From NCBI GenBank assembly GCA_035532555.1, contig DATKQS010000015.1, positions 1-32,673 of the forward strand: 32,673 nt of DNA, written 5' to 3'. This DNA is from Thermoplasmata archaeon (GTDB taxonomy: Archaea; Thermoplasmatota; Thermoplasmata; Lutacidiplasmatales; UBA184). The notes below the pieces were generated by a model. The model worked only from the letters and a program-made list of their open reading frames with translations. It was not told the DNA's origin and did not search any database. Position 1 is the first letter of the stretch. The number at the start of each line of letters is the position of its first letter. This document shows, in pieces, positions 16,067-23,999 of the stretch. The translations under genes and the position numbers were made by a program.

Positions 16067-17458
16067 CTACCGGAGCTTCGCGTCGAAGCGCCAATCGGGA
16101 GCCGCGGCCGTGCCCGCCACCTCGAGTTCGGGGAGCGGAGGGTACGCCGGGTCTCCCCAGTCGATCTCCTTTCCCTCCCAGCGGGCGGCGAGGAGGGGAT
16201 ACAGGGTCTCCCGCAGGCCGGCGATCGGCGCGCGGTCGAGCACGTAGGATAGGAAACCCTCCCCGATCGCCCGCACGGACTCCGACGGACTGATCCCTCG
16301 GGATTCTAGGTAGAAGATCTTCTCCGGGTCCACCGGAGCGACGCTGGTGGAGTGCGTCGCCTTGACGTCGGGGCAAAGGATCTCGAGGATCGGGATCGTG
16401 TCCGAGCGCGCCCCTCGCGAGAGGAGCATCGCATGTTCGGAGATGTAGCTCAGCGTCTTGCGCGCCAGCGGCTCGATCCGGACGAGGCCGCGGCTCATCC
16501 CGCGCGATTCGTCTCGGAAGACCCCCCGCGTGATCGACTGGCCGTGCGTGTCCTCGCCACGGTGCGTGATGTGCACATCGCTGTCGTAGGATTGGTGATC
16601 CCTTCCGTAGAAGGTCTGTAGATCGTCGACGCTCGATCCATTCCCGATCAGCGTCGTCTGGTTGCGTCCGCGCGTCGAGAACCCTCCGAGACCGGCCCAG
16701 ATCCACGCGAGGCGGCTGCGGCGCTCGGTCGTCGCCGAGCGACGGTAGAACGAGACGGTCCGACCATCCGGAGCGTGCACCGAGAGGTGGACGACCTTCG
16801 CCTCGGCCGCGAGATCGTAGTCGACCGACGAGCCGTAGAAGCGCTGCTCGGTGGGGACCGGCCCGTGGCAATAGAGTTCCTCGGTAATGAGGACCTGCGC
16901 GCGCTCGCCGATCCGGATCGATCGGCGGATCGACTGGGCCTCGTGCGCCTGCGAGAGCACGGTGATGTCCTGGACCCGGATCGGTGTCGGGCATCGGTCC
17001 GGGATCTCGAGCCGGTACCCACGGTTCAGGAGCGCGATGCTGAGCGCCGAGAGACGATCCGCGGGGGTCTCCGAGCCGCGCATCAGTGTGGGGAGCGCCG
17101 TCGCGCCGGCCTTCCAGGAGTCGATCAAAGCGTTCGCGCTTACGCCGAGTTCGCGCAGCGCGGGAGGGATCTCGATGCGGGTCCCCGACCCATCATGGAC
17201 GATGCGGACTGCGTCGGGCAGCGCCGGCGGGAGCGCCACGGACGCTCCATGGGCGACCGGATCGATGCCGCTCAGGTCGACCCCCGAGAAGTACCCATAG
17301 TGGCGGTACAGCGGGTTGGGTTCCATGGGGAGCTCGAGGAAGAGCCGATAGGCCTCGGCTCGGTGCTGAGCCACCGCCTCCGGGTCGGCGAGCGATTCGG
17401 AGAGATCCCGAACCTCTTCCTCCCGGAGCCATGGTCGCTGCGTCGTCGCCGTCGCCAT
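16067..17458 (-). CDS. sufD: SufD, partner subunit of the SUF scaffold
   Basis: The 463-residue protein belongs to the SufB/SufD family. The C-terminal block (KATHSTSVAPVDPEKIFYL, then SRGIS) matches SufD; His369 corresponds to the His of E. coli SufD at the cluster-forming interface, while the Cys usual two positions before it is absent. It forms a heterodimer with SufB, and the complex binds SufC. Unusually for the complex, it is on the strand opposite to sufB and sufC, with its own promoter. ATG 17458 lies 23 bases after a TATA box, so the transcript is probably leaderless; a longer upstream frame (to 17671) is not coding. Confidence 0.93.
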   Translation of the reverse strand: MATATTQRPWLREEEVRDLSESLADPEAVAQHRAEAYRLFLELPMEPNPLYRHYGYFSGVDLSGIDPVAHGASVALPPALPDAVRIVHDGSGTRIEIPPALRELGVSANALIDSWKAGATALPTLMRGSETPADRLSALSIALLNRGYRLEIPDRCPTPIRVQDITVLSQAHEAQSIRRSIRIGERAQVLITEELYCHGPVPTEQRFYGSSVDYDLAAEAKVVHLSVHAPDGRTVSFYRRSATTERRSRLAWIWAGLGGFSTRGRNQTTLIGNGSSVDDLQTFYGRDHQSYDSDVHITHRGEDTHGQSITRGVFRDESRGMSRGLVRIEPLARKTLSYISEHAMLLSRGARSDTIPILEILCPDVKATHSTSVAPVDPEKIFYLESRGISPSESVRAIGEGFLSYVLDRAPIAGLRETLYPLLAARWEGKEIDWGDPAYPPLPELEVAGTAAAPDWRFDAKLR

Positions 17459-17467
17459 TGGATTTAG

Positions 17468-17488
17468 ACACTCAGGAGTGTTTATAAA
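17468..17488 (-). promoter_or_regulatory. sufD TATA box overlapping an inverted repeat
   Basis: TTTATAAA (17481-17488) is 23-30 bases upstream of the sufD start. Between the box and the start lies ACACTC-AG-GAGTGT (17468-17481), a 6-base inverted repeat that touches the TATA box. A protein bound there would block transcription, so it is a candidate operator. Confidence 0.65.
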
Positions 17489-17594
17489 CTCCCGGGGTGG
17501 ATGGTCGGATCCGGCCCAGATTCGCATGTTTGGGTGGGCGATTCTCTGACGGTAAACGCACCGGAAACCTTCCCGCTCTCCGCGGGGACTGCGC

Positions 17595-17600
17595 TTTATA
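17595..17600 (+). promoter_or_regulatory. TATA box of iscU/sufU-like gene
   Basis: TTTATA lies 33-38 bases before ATG 17633, and a purine-rich AGAGGAGCAGG (17616-17626) lies between them as a possible ribosome-binding site. Confidence 0.55.
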
Positions 17601-17632
17601 GCTCGACGAGGCTCAGAGGAGCAGGGATCCCG

Positions 17633-18043
17633 ATGGCGTACGACCTGTATCAGGAGATGATCTTGCTTCACTACCGGAACCCGAAGAACTTCGGCCCCCT
17701 ACCCTCCGCGGACCTGGAGGGCGCTGAATCCAACCCTACCTGCGGGGACCATATCGAGGTGCGACTCAAGCTCGACCCCGACCACCGCAAGGTCGAGGAG
17801 ATCCGCTTCACCGGCGACGGATGTGCGATCAGTGTCGCGAGCACCTCCCTCCTGACGGTCCAGGTCGCGGGAAAGTCGCTGGAGGAGGTCCGAGCCATCA
17901 CCCGAGACGACGTCCTCAAGCTGCTCGGGATCCCCCTCTCCCCCGTGCGCTTGAAGTGCGCTCTGACGGGATTCGCGGCGCTCGGCAAGGCGCTGCACTC
18001 CTCCGGCCCATCCACGATCCGTCCCACCGCCCAGGGAGCGTAA
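17633..18043 (+). CDS. sufU: IscU/SufU-type Fe-S scaffold
   Basis: The 136-residue protein contains the three conserved cysteines of the IscU/SufU fold: C37 in TCGDHIEV (with Asp39), C64 in GDGCAISVAS and C109 in RLKCALTGF. It either builds a cluster or, as in Gram-positive SufU, accepts sulfur from SufS. Position next to the suf genes and the lack of SufE favour the latter. ATG 17633 was chosen over the upstream frame start because the first residues (MAYDLYQEMI) match the family N-terminus. The symbol sufU is inferred from context. Confidence 0.92.
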   Translation: MAYDLYQEMILLHYRNPKNFGPLPSADLEGAESNPTCGDHIEVRLKLDPDHRKVEEIRFTGDGCAISVASTSLLTVQVAGKSLEEVRAITRDDVLKLLGIPLSPVRLKCALTGFAALGKALHSSGPSTIRPTAQGA

Positions 18044-18073
18044 GCGGCGTCCACCGCCTGGCCGTCCCGAACC

Positions 18074-18274
18074 ATGGTGACGATCGATTCGGACACCTGC
18101 GTGCTCTGCGGGCTGTGCACGGGGGTTTGCCCGCCCAATGCGATGGAGCTCACCCCGACCCGCCTCGAGGTCCTCTCCCACTGCACGGAGTGCGGGTGGT
18201 GTGTCGCATACTGCCCCGTCGGAGCCATCTCGGGGGGTCGCCCGGTTCCCCGCGGGAGGCGGACGCGTGCCTAG
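18074..18274 (+). CDS. 2[4Fe-4S] ferredoxin
   Basis: The 66-residue protein has two complete cluster motifs: C9-x2-C12-x2-C15-x3-C19-P and C37-x2-C40-x2-C43-x3-C47-P. It carries low-potential electrons in the cytoplasm. It follows the scaffold gene by 30 bases, and its last 8 bases overlap the radical SAM gene, so it may supply that enzyme with electrons; this is inference. The basic tail after residue 52 lies partly in the overlap region. Confidence 0.95.
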   Translation: MVTIDSDTCVLCGLCTGVCPPNAMELTPTRLEVLSHCTECGWCVAYCPVGAISGGRPVPRGRRTRA

Positions 18275-19784
18275 CGCAAAGTCCACGGGCACCCGCTCCC
18301 CCGCGACGAGCCCTCCCCGGGTCCTGCTCGTCGATCCGTACCTCGCGCGCGAGGACCCGATGGAGCGCAAGTTCGTGGAACTGTATCCTTCGCTCGGCCT
18401 TCTGACGTTGGGAGCGTACCTCCGGTCGCACGACTGCGCGGTCTCCATGGTCGACCTCACGTTCGCCCGTGACGTCCGCCCGGTCGAGGCGGGGATCCGC
18501 TCGTTTCGGCCCGATATCGTCGGGGTCCACACGAAGACGCTCACGCACGACCGGGCGGCCGAGATCGCGCGGCTGGCGCGTGCCGCGGGGGTCCATTCGG
18601 TAGCCGGGGGTCCGGACTCGGCGAGCCGGCCGGAGTTCTACCTCGATGCCGGGTTCGACTTCGTCGTGACCGGCGAAGGCGAAGCGACCTCGGTCGCGCT
18701 CGCCCAGGGGCTGGCCACGGGTGCCGAGATCGCCGGGATGCCCGGCGTCGTTCTGCGCAGGGCCGGCCGCACCGTGCACGGTCCTTCCCGGCCGGTGATC
18801 CGGGAGCTGGACGATCTTCCGCTCCCCGCTTGGGACCTGATTGATATGGACGGCTACCTCGAGCGCTGGCAGCGCCGAACGGGCGAGCGGCGTTCCGCCG
18901 TGCTCACCTCGCGCGGATGTCCGTTCGACTGCTCCTGGTGCTCGAAGCCGACGTTCGGCCGGACCTTCCGCCAGCAATCGCCTCAACGCGTGGTCCGCGA
19001 GCTCCAGGCACTCCACCAGCGGTACGGCGTCGACTATGTCCGGTTCTGCGACGATGTCTTTGGCATCTCTCGAGCGTGGCTCGACGAGCTCTTGGACCGC
19101 ATGGAGGCCGCGGACCTCCACCTCAAGTTCGAGTGCCTCGCCCGCGTCGATCTCCTGAAGCCGGACCTCCTGAAGCGCATGCGCGAGGCCGGCCTCGAGC
19201 GGGTCTACGTCGGGGTCGAATCCGGAAGCCAGAAGATGCTCGACCTGATGAACCGCGGGACGCGCCTCGCCCAGGTCGAGCGCGCGGCCGAGGCGCTTCG
19301 CGCGGAAGGGATCCGACAGTTCTGGTTCCTGATGCTCGGGTACCCGGGGGAGTCCCTCGCGGATATCGAAGCGACGCTCCAGCTCTTCCGACGATTCAGT
19401 CCGGAAGAGTACTCGGTATCGATCGCGGTGCCAGTCCCGGGAACGCGATTTCATGAGGCCGTGAAGGACCGATTGACCGGGCATTCGACCCCGAGCCGGA
19501 GATCCGGGGGCAGCACCCTGCTGTACGAGGCCACCTACCCGGAGCACCTCTACCGGTGGGAGCAGGCCCGCTTCGGGCTGGAGGCTGCTCTCGGGAAGGC
19601 CCGCGGGAAGCTTTCGGACCGGGTTGTCGATCGGATCGGGCATGTCGCCGACCGCTTCCACGAACGGGTAGCCACGCCGTTGCTCATGGGCGACGGAACC
19701 TCGGGGGAACCCGAGCCGCCTCCGGTAGAGCTCCCGCTCCTGCCCCCTCCCCGCCGGCGCTCGTCGAGCGGGTCGAAACCGTAG
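18267..19784 (+). CDS. B12-binding-type radical SAM protein
   Basis: From GTG 18267 the protein has 505 residues. An N-terminal Rossmann-like B12-binding domain (about 18-175; RVLLVDPYL, DIVGVHTKT, VAGGPD, FVVTGEGE) precedes a radical SAM domain with C218-x3-C222-x2-C225 (RGCPFDCSWC) that binds a [4Fe-4S] cluster, and a C-terminal region with a Pro-rich tail. The usual DxHxxG ligand of cobalamin is not obvious. Such proteins carry out methyl transfer or other radical chemistry; the substrate is unknown. GTG 18267 overlaps the ferredoxin stop, so co-expression is likely. Confidence 0.88.
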   Translation: MPSAKSTGTRSPATSPPRVLLVDPYLAREDPMERKFVELYPSLGLLTLGAYLRSHDCAVSMVDLTFARDVRPVEAGIRSFRPDIVGVHTKTLTHDRAAEIARLARAAGVHSVAGGPDSASRPEFYLDAGFDFVVTGEGEATSVALAQGLATGAEIAGMPGVVLRRAGRTVHGPSRPVIRELDDLPLPAWDLIDMDGYLERWQRRTGERRSAVLTSRGCPFDCSWCSKPTFGRTFRQQSPQRVVRELQALHQRYGVDYVRFCDDVFGISRAWLDELLDRMEAADLHLKFECLARVDLLKPDLLKRMREAGLERVYVGVESGSQKMLDLMNRGTRLAQVERAAEALRAEGIRQFWFLMLGYPGESLADIEATLQLFRRFSPEEYSVSIAVPVPGTRFHEAVKDRLTGHSTPSRRSGGSTLLYEATYPEHLYRWEQARFGLEAALGKARGKLSDRVVDRIGHVADRFHERVATPLLMGDGTSGEPEPPPVELPLLPPPRRRSSSGSKP

Positions 19785-19847
19785 AATCGCGCGAGCTCGG
19801 TACCGGCCGGGTACATGGCCGGAACCCTGGTCAGGGTCCAGCCCAAG

Positions 19848-19856
19848 ATTTACAAG
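19848..19856 (+). promoter_or_regulatory. TATA box of gene at 19879
   Basis: ATTTACAAG lies 23-31 bases before ATG 19879, the spacing seen for other apparently leaderless genes in this window (sufD, purB, prefoldin). Confidence 0.5.
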
Positions 19857-19878
19857 GGGAAGCCCGCTTCCTCCGCCA

Positions 19879-20706
19879 ATGGCGCGGACCGGACCGACGC
19901 GCTCACGTCCACCGCGTCTCGTGCGGCTCACCAAGATCCTCAAGAGGGCGTCGCTGGTCGTCTTCGTCCTGTTCATCCTCTACCTCGCGACGGTGGCGTA
20001 CTCCTTCGGGAACGTCGCGAAGGACCTGCAGCCGAGCGGCGGTTCGAACAAGGGCACGTTCGGGTTCGTCGGCTCCTCGACCATCAGGGCGACCCAGACG
20101 CTCAACGTGTCGAACTCCGGCCTCTACCCGCTCACGCTCGGCGCGGGCGTGGTCATCTACACAGCCTCGGGAATCATCTTGGGTCAAGGCTCGACCCCAT
20201 CCACGGGGATCCCCTCGCGAGGATCGGGCCAGCTCGGGCTCGGCGTCTCGGTATCGGTCGCTCCGGGTTCGCCCGGCCAGGCCCTGCTGACGAATTCCGA
20301 GACCCTCGAGTTCGGGATCTGGGTGAACGCAACGGTGGGCTGGATCCTGCTCGTACCCGTTTCGGTTCACTTCGTCCAGAATCAATCCTGGGGCGCGCCG
20401 TTCATGAACGCCGTCGTGACCGCGAGCGTCGCCGGGGGCGAGGCGAGTGTGACGCTCGCGTTCCAGAACCACGCCTCGTTCTCGCTCGCTGGGCTCCTCG
20501 CCTTCCAGGTGCTCACGCCCGGGGGCGTCTCGTGCGGCACCGGTTCCTTCGGGGTCTCCACTCCGAGCGGTCAGCCCTTTGGCCAGACGGCCCAGGTCCC
20601 GACCCCCTGCGCGAGCTTGACCGGAGATTCCTTCGTGGCCACGCTGAGCGGCGGGGTCGGTTCTCCGTTTAGCGTGCAGCTCCCCCCGATCCCCGTGGAG
20701 GCCTAG
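19879..20706 (+). CDS. Membrane-anchored beta-rich protein, unknown family
   Basis: The 275-residue protein has one hydrophobic N-terminal helix (about 25-46) with positive charge before it, then about 220 residues of Ser/Gly/Val/Thr-rich beta sequence outside the membrane. The repeated pattern of short strands (TLNVSNSGLYPLTL, then TLAFQNHASFSLAGLLAFQV) recalls two Late Embryogenesis Abundant type-2-like (LEA-14) domains, but I cannot assign this firmly. Two base pairs separate it from the next gene, so the two form one operon. Confidence 0.7.
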   Translation: MARTGPTRSRPPRLVRLTKILKRASLVVFVLFILYLATVAYSFGNVAKDLQPSGGSNKGTFGFVGSSTIRATQTLNVSNSGLYPLTLGAGVVIYTASGIILGQGSTPSTGIPSRGSGQLGLGVSVSVAPGSPGQALLTNSETLEFGIWVNATVGWILLVPVSVHFVQNQSWGAPFMNAVVTASVAGGEASVTLAFQNHASFSLAGLLAFQVLTPGGVSCGTGSFGVSTPSGQPFGQTAQVPTPCASLTGDSFVATLSGGVGSPFSVQLPPIPVEA

Positions 20707-20708
20707 CC

Positions 20709-21665
20709 ATGGCCGAGCCCGACCCCGGCTCGAGCACCCCCGCGAACGCGCCGACCCCGGCTCCGGCCCCCGAGTGGCCGAAACACGTCGCCATCGGACT
20801 CGGTATCGCCGTGTCGATCTTCATCATCCTCGACGGACTGTTTTGGTTCCTGCTGCGGGCCTTCGGTCTCCTCCCGTCCAACTCTCCGATCACGGGATGG
20901 AACTCGACGATGTACGCGATCTGGATCGTCGTGGCGGCGTTCGCTGGGGCCGGCTACGCCCTCGCTCCCCTGCGCCCGGACTCCCCCGCCGGATGGGCCT
21001 GGCGGGCTGCGGGAGGCGTAGCTCTCGCGCTCGTCCTCTACCTCCTGATCGACACCCAGCTCTGGTACTACCTCAACCGGGTCCTGCCCTCCAGCACTCC
21101 CGTATCGAACTGGCCGACGCCTCTCTACGAATTCTGGCTCGTCCTGGCCGCACTTCTTGGAACGCGGTTCGTGCTGGCTCGCTCTCGGCAGTTCAGCGTG
21201 CCGTGGTGGATGTGGAGGATCATCGGAGGGGTAGCGCTCGGTCTGGGGACGTACTTCGCCGTGGTCTGGCTCCCGCTGTATCTTGTGTCGATGTTGCAAT
21301 CGAACGGGATCCCCGTCGCAAGCTTCCCCTCCTCCCTTGCATGGGTCGGTTCCCTGTTCGCGCTATTGGCCGGGGCCGCGTACGCCGCGCATCCCACCCG
21401 GTACTACGGCCCGATCGAGATCGGAGCCGCGGTGCTCGAGATCTTCTACTTCGTGGTCGTGGTAGGCATCGCTCCGAACACGGTCGAGTACCAATCGATC
21501 GCCGTCTCGGTCGGCACCCTCGCGATCCTTCTCGGGCTCATCGTGGTCATTCTGATCTCCTTGGCCGGAGATGCCGTCACCACCATCGAGGATTTCGCTC
21601 GGCCGGGGGAGCGCCGGGCCTGGCAGTACCCGGCCCCCGCGGAACCCGCGGGCGCTCGGCGGTGA
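20709..21665 (+). CDS. Multi-helix membrane protein with internal repeats
   Basis: The 318-residue protein begins with a Pro-rich cytoplasmic tail (1-25) and has about 8 hydrophobic helices. It shows a helical-hairpin repeat: units at about 27-86, 99-157 and 169-227, each with a first helix, a polar loop containing Pro/Ser/Asn (SNSPITGW, SSTPVSNW, SNGIPVASF) and a second helix that ends A-G/T-x-x-A/V-L/A; residues 236-290 look like a fourth, degenerate unit. The family is not known to me. It is cotranscribed with the gene at 19879. Confidence 0.7.
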   Translation: MAEPDPGSSTPANAPTPAPAPEWPKHVAIGLGIAVSIFIILDGLFWFLLRAFGLLPSNSPITGWNSTMYAIWIVVAAFAGAGYALAPLRPDSPAGWAWRAAGGVALALVLYLLIDTQLWYYLNRVLPSSTPVSNWPTPLYEFWLVLAALLGTRFVLARSRQFSVPWWMWRIIGGVALGLGTYFAVVWLPLYLVSMLQSNGIPVASFPSSLAWVGSLFALLAGAAYAAHPTRYYGPIEIGAAVLEIFYFVVVVGIAPNTVEYQSIAVSVGTLAILLGLIVVILISLAGDAVTTIEDFARPGERRAWQYPAPAEPAGARR

Positions 21666-21855
21666 AGGGCCAGTAGCCGGGCTACATGCACTTCCTCGAC
21701 TCCGATGGATACGTGGACCGAGCCACGATGAATGCCGCGTCGTCCTCGGGCGGATTCCAGCCGCCGGCACCCTAGGACCTCCCGCGAGCGGGCCTCGACG
21801 CGTTCTCGGGCCTCGGTCACCGCGCTCCCAGCGACTGCCCTCCCGGACGCACGTC

Positions 21856-21862
21856 TATTATA
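21856..21862 (+). promoter_or_regulatory. TATA box of purB
   Basis: TATTATA is 23-29 bases before GTG 21885. This is the base of the start choice for purB and implies a leaderless transcript. The remaining sequence from 21666 to here shows no gene. Confidence 0.6.
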
Positions 21863-21884
21863 CGACGAGCCGGCTCTCCGGAGC

Positions 21885-23252
21885 GTGTCGGAGGATGCGG
21901 AGAGCCTGTTCTGTCCCCTCGAGTTCCGGTACGGCCGGGCCGAGGTTCGGCAGATCTTCTCCCGAGGCGCGCGCCTCGATCGCGCACTCCGCGTCGAGGC
22001 CGCCCTCGCCCTCGCCGAAGCGGAGCTCGGACTGGTCCCGAAGGCCGACGCCGACGCGATCGATCGCGCGGTCCGCGAACACCGCGTGACCCTCGCCCGG
22101 GCCGACGCGCTCGAGCGGGAGCTGCGCCACGACGTCATGGCGCTCGTGCGTTCGCTCGCTGAGGCCGCCGGCCCGTCCGGTCGTTGGGTGCACTATGGGG
22201 CGACCTCCGCCGACATCACGGACACCGCGCTCGCGCTCGAACTCAAGGAGAGCGTCGCGATCCTGCGGGAGGACCTCCGAGAGCTCGCGCTCGCGCTCGT
22301 GGCCCTCGCGCGCAAACATCGTGCCACGCCCGAGATCGGTCGCACGCATGGCCAACACGCGGTCCCGATCAGCTTTGGGTACAAGATGGCGTCCGCGGCT
22401 GCCGAGATCGCCCGCCATCACCGACGCTTGGAGGAGCTCACGCCGCGCCTCTTGGTCGGGAAGATGGCCGGGGCGGTCGGCACCGGCGCCGGCTTCGGCG
22501 CGCACGCGCCGGAGGTGGAGGCCGGCGTGATGCGCCGGCTCGGGATCGGAGTGGCCGAGGCACCGACGCAGATCGTCGGCCGCGATCGGATCGCCGAGTT
22601 CGCGAACTTCATGGCTCTCGTGGCGGCGAGCACGGAACGGCTCGCCACGGAGGTCCGCAACCTGCAGCGGACGGAGATCGGGGAGGTGATGGAGGCGTTC
22701 GACGAGTCGAAGCAGGTCGGAAGCTCGACCATGGCGCAGAAGCGTAACCCGATGCTCTCCGAGAACGTCGCGAGCCTCGCCCGCCTCGTCCGCGCCTTCC
22801 AGCTCCCCGCGCTCGAGAACATGATCCAGTGGCACGAGCGCGACCTCGCCAACTCGGCGAACGAGCGGATCGCGCTGCCGCACTCCATCGTGTTGACCGA
22901 CGACATCCTGCGCAAGATGGCGGAGGTGTTCCGGACCCTTCGGGTGGACACCGATCGCATGGCGGAGCATCTGAAGCGTTCGCAGGGCAACGCGATGACC
23001 GAGAACCTCATGCTCGCCCTGACCGCGCGCGGAATGGCCCGCGCCGACGCCCACGAGCGGCTCCGCACGCTCACGCGAGACGCGGCTCACGGCGCCGGAC
23101 TCGCCGACCGCGCCGCCGCCGATCCCGCCATCGCCACGCTCCTGACGCCGGAGGAGATCGGGGAGCTACTGGATCCGGGGGCCTACGTCCGCGCCGCGGC
23201 CGCGAAGACCGACCGAGTGGTCGATCGGATCGAGTCGGAACTCCACCGATGA
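21885..23252 (+). CDS. purB: Adenylosuccinate lyase
   Basis: The 455-residue protein is the fumarase/aspartase-fold lyase that splits SAICAR and adenylosuccinate in purine synthesis. Visible blocks are YGATSADITDTA, GRTHGQHAVP (catalytic His) and the signature GSSTMAQKRNP, where Ala replaces the usual Pro. The C-terminal domain is helical and complete. GTG 21885 gives the N-terminus VSEDAESLFCPLEFRYG, which fits the family, and lies just after a TATA box; the frame open further upstream (to 21732) is Arg-rich. It overlaps the next gene by ATGA. Confidence 0.93.
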   Translation: MSEDAESLFCPLEFRYGRAEVRQIFSRGARLDRALRVEAALALAEAELGLVPKADADAIDRAVREHRVTLARADALERELRHDVMALVRSLAEAAGPSGRWVHYGATSADITDTALALELKESVAILREDLRELALALVALARKHRATPEIGRTHGQHAVPISFGYKMASAAAEIARHHRRLEELTPRLLVGKMAGAVGTGAGFGAHAPEVEAGVMRRLGIGVAEAPTQIVGRDRIAEFANFMALVAASTERLATEVRNLQRTEIGEVMEAFDESKQVGSSTMAQKRNPMLSENVASLARLVRAFQLPALENMIQWHERDLANSANERIALPHSIVLTDDILRKMAEVFRTLRVDTDRMAEHLKRSQGNAMTENLMLALTARGMARADAHERLRTLTRDAAHGAGLADRAAADPAIATLLTPEEIGELLDPGAYVRAAAAKTDRVVDRIESELHR

Positions 23253-23545
23253 GCCCAGAGCCGCCGTGGACCGCGACGATCTCGATCCGCCTCGAAGAGG
23301 CCGAGGTCGCGGACTGGCTTGCGCGCGCGCTCGCTCCCGAGGCCGCACGCGAGGTGCCTCGGGCCACTGCGTCGATCGATCACTCCGTTCCGAAGATCGT
23401 CCGGATCTCGCTCGAGGCGCGGGACACCGGCGCCGCGCGGGCGGCCCTAAACACGTACCTCGGCTGGGTCCACCTGACGCTGGAGACGGTGAGAGCCGCG
23501 CGCGCTCCGCGCGCCGGTGGCGTCCCTCCGCTCTCCCGATCCTAG
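23249..23545 (+). CDS. Pcc1-like subunit of the KEOPS complex
   Basis: The 98-residue protein matches the small alpha/beta fold of Pcc1: a first strand TATISIRL, an ALAPEAAREVP segment, then VRISLEARDTGAARAALNTYLGWV, the hallmark block that ends in N-[TS]-Y-L. Pcc1 is the dimerisation subunit of KEOPS, which makes the t6A modification of tRNA. Its start overlaps the purB stop (ATGA), and prefoldin beta follows, an order common in archaea, which supports the call. Confidence 0.85.
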   Translation: MSPEPPWTATISIRLEEAEVADWLARALAPEAAREVPRATASIDHSVPKIVRISLEARDTGAARAALNTYLGWVHLTLETVRAARAPRAGGVPPLSRS

Positions 23546-23581
23546 CCCCGCCCCTCAAGGACATACGCACGGCCGAAGCGC

Positions 23582-23589
23582 TTATCTAA
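23582..23589 (+). promoter_or_regulatory. TATA box of prefoldin beta
   Basis: TTATCTAA lies 22-29 bases before GTG 23611, so the transcript is probably leaderless and GTG is the true start. Confidence 0.55.
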
Positions 23590-23610
23590 CGCGTTCGGTC
23601 CGGAACCCTC

Positions 23611-23985
23611 GTGGCGATACCCGCGAAGATCCAGAACGATCTCCGACAGTTCCAGCGCCTCCAGCAGGAGCTCCAATCGACTTCCCAACAGCGCCTGCAG
23701 ATGGACCTGAAGCTGCGGGAAGTGACGCATACACTCGAGGAGCTCAAGTCCCTCCCCGAGGACGCGACGATCTACCGGCCCATCGGCAGCCTGATCGTGA
23801 AGGCGAAGAGCCGCAAGGAGGTCGAGGAGCTACTCACGGAAGAGAAGGAGACCCTCGAGATCCGGCACAAGGCGCTCGAGCGGCAGGAGAACCATCTCAA
23901 AGAGCGCTACACGACGATGCAGAAGGAGATCTCCGAGGCGCTCCAGGCCGCCGGGGTCCCCGTGTCGGGCGGCTCCCAAGGCTGA
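23611..23985 (+). CDS. pfdB: Prefoldin beta subunit
   Basis: The 124-residue protein consists of two coiled-coil helices joined by a beta hairpin (DATIYRPIGSLIVKA), the typical beta-prefoldin pattern. Prefoldin is a hexameric holdase that hands unfolded proteins to the thermosome. The length is normal. It lies next to the Pcc1-like gene as in many archaea and is convergent with the isoprenyl diphosphate synthase. Confidence 0.96.
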   Translation: MAIPAKIQNDLRQFQRLQQELQSTSQQRLQMDLKLREVTHTLEELKSLPEDATIYRPIGSLIVKAKSRKEVEELLTEEKETLEIRHKALERQENHLKERYTTMQKEISEALQAAGVPVSGGSQG

Positions 23986-23999
23986 ACCGGTCTCGGCGC

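Noticed and set aside
18150-19976. 608-codon minus-strand frame opposite the radical SAM gene.
   Set aside because: Shadow frame; the radical SAM cysteine motif and B12 domain are on the plus strand.
21666-21855. Search for a tRNA or small gene between the repeat membrane protein and purB.
   Set aside because: No T-arm sequence or paired acceptor stem was found, and the frames are Arg/Ser-rich.
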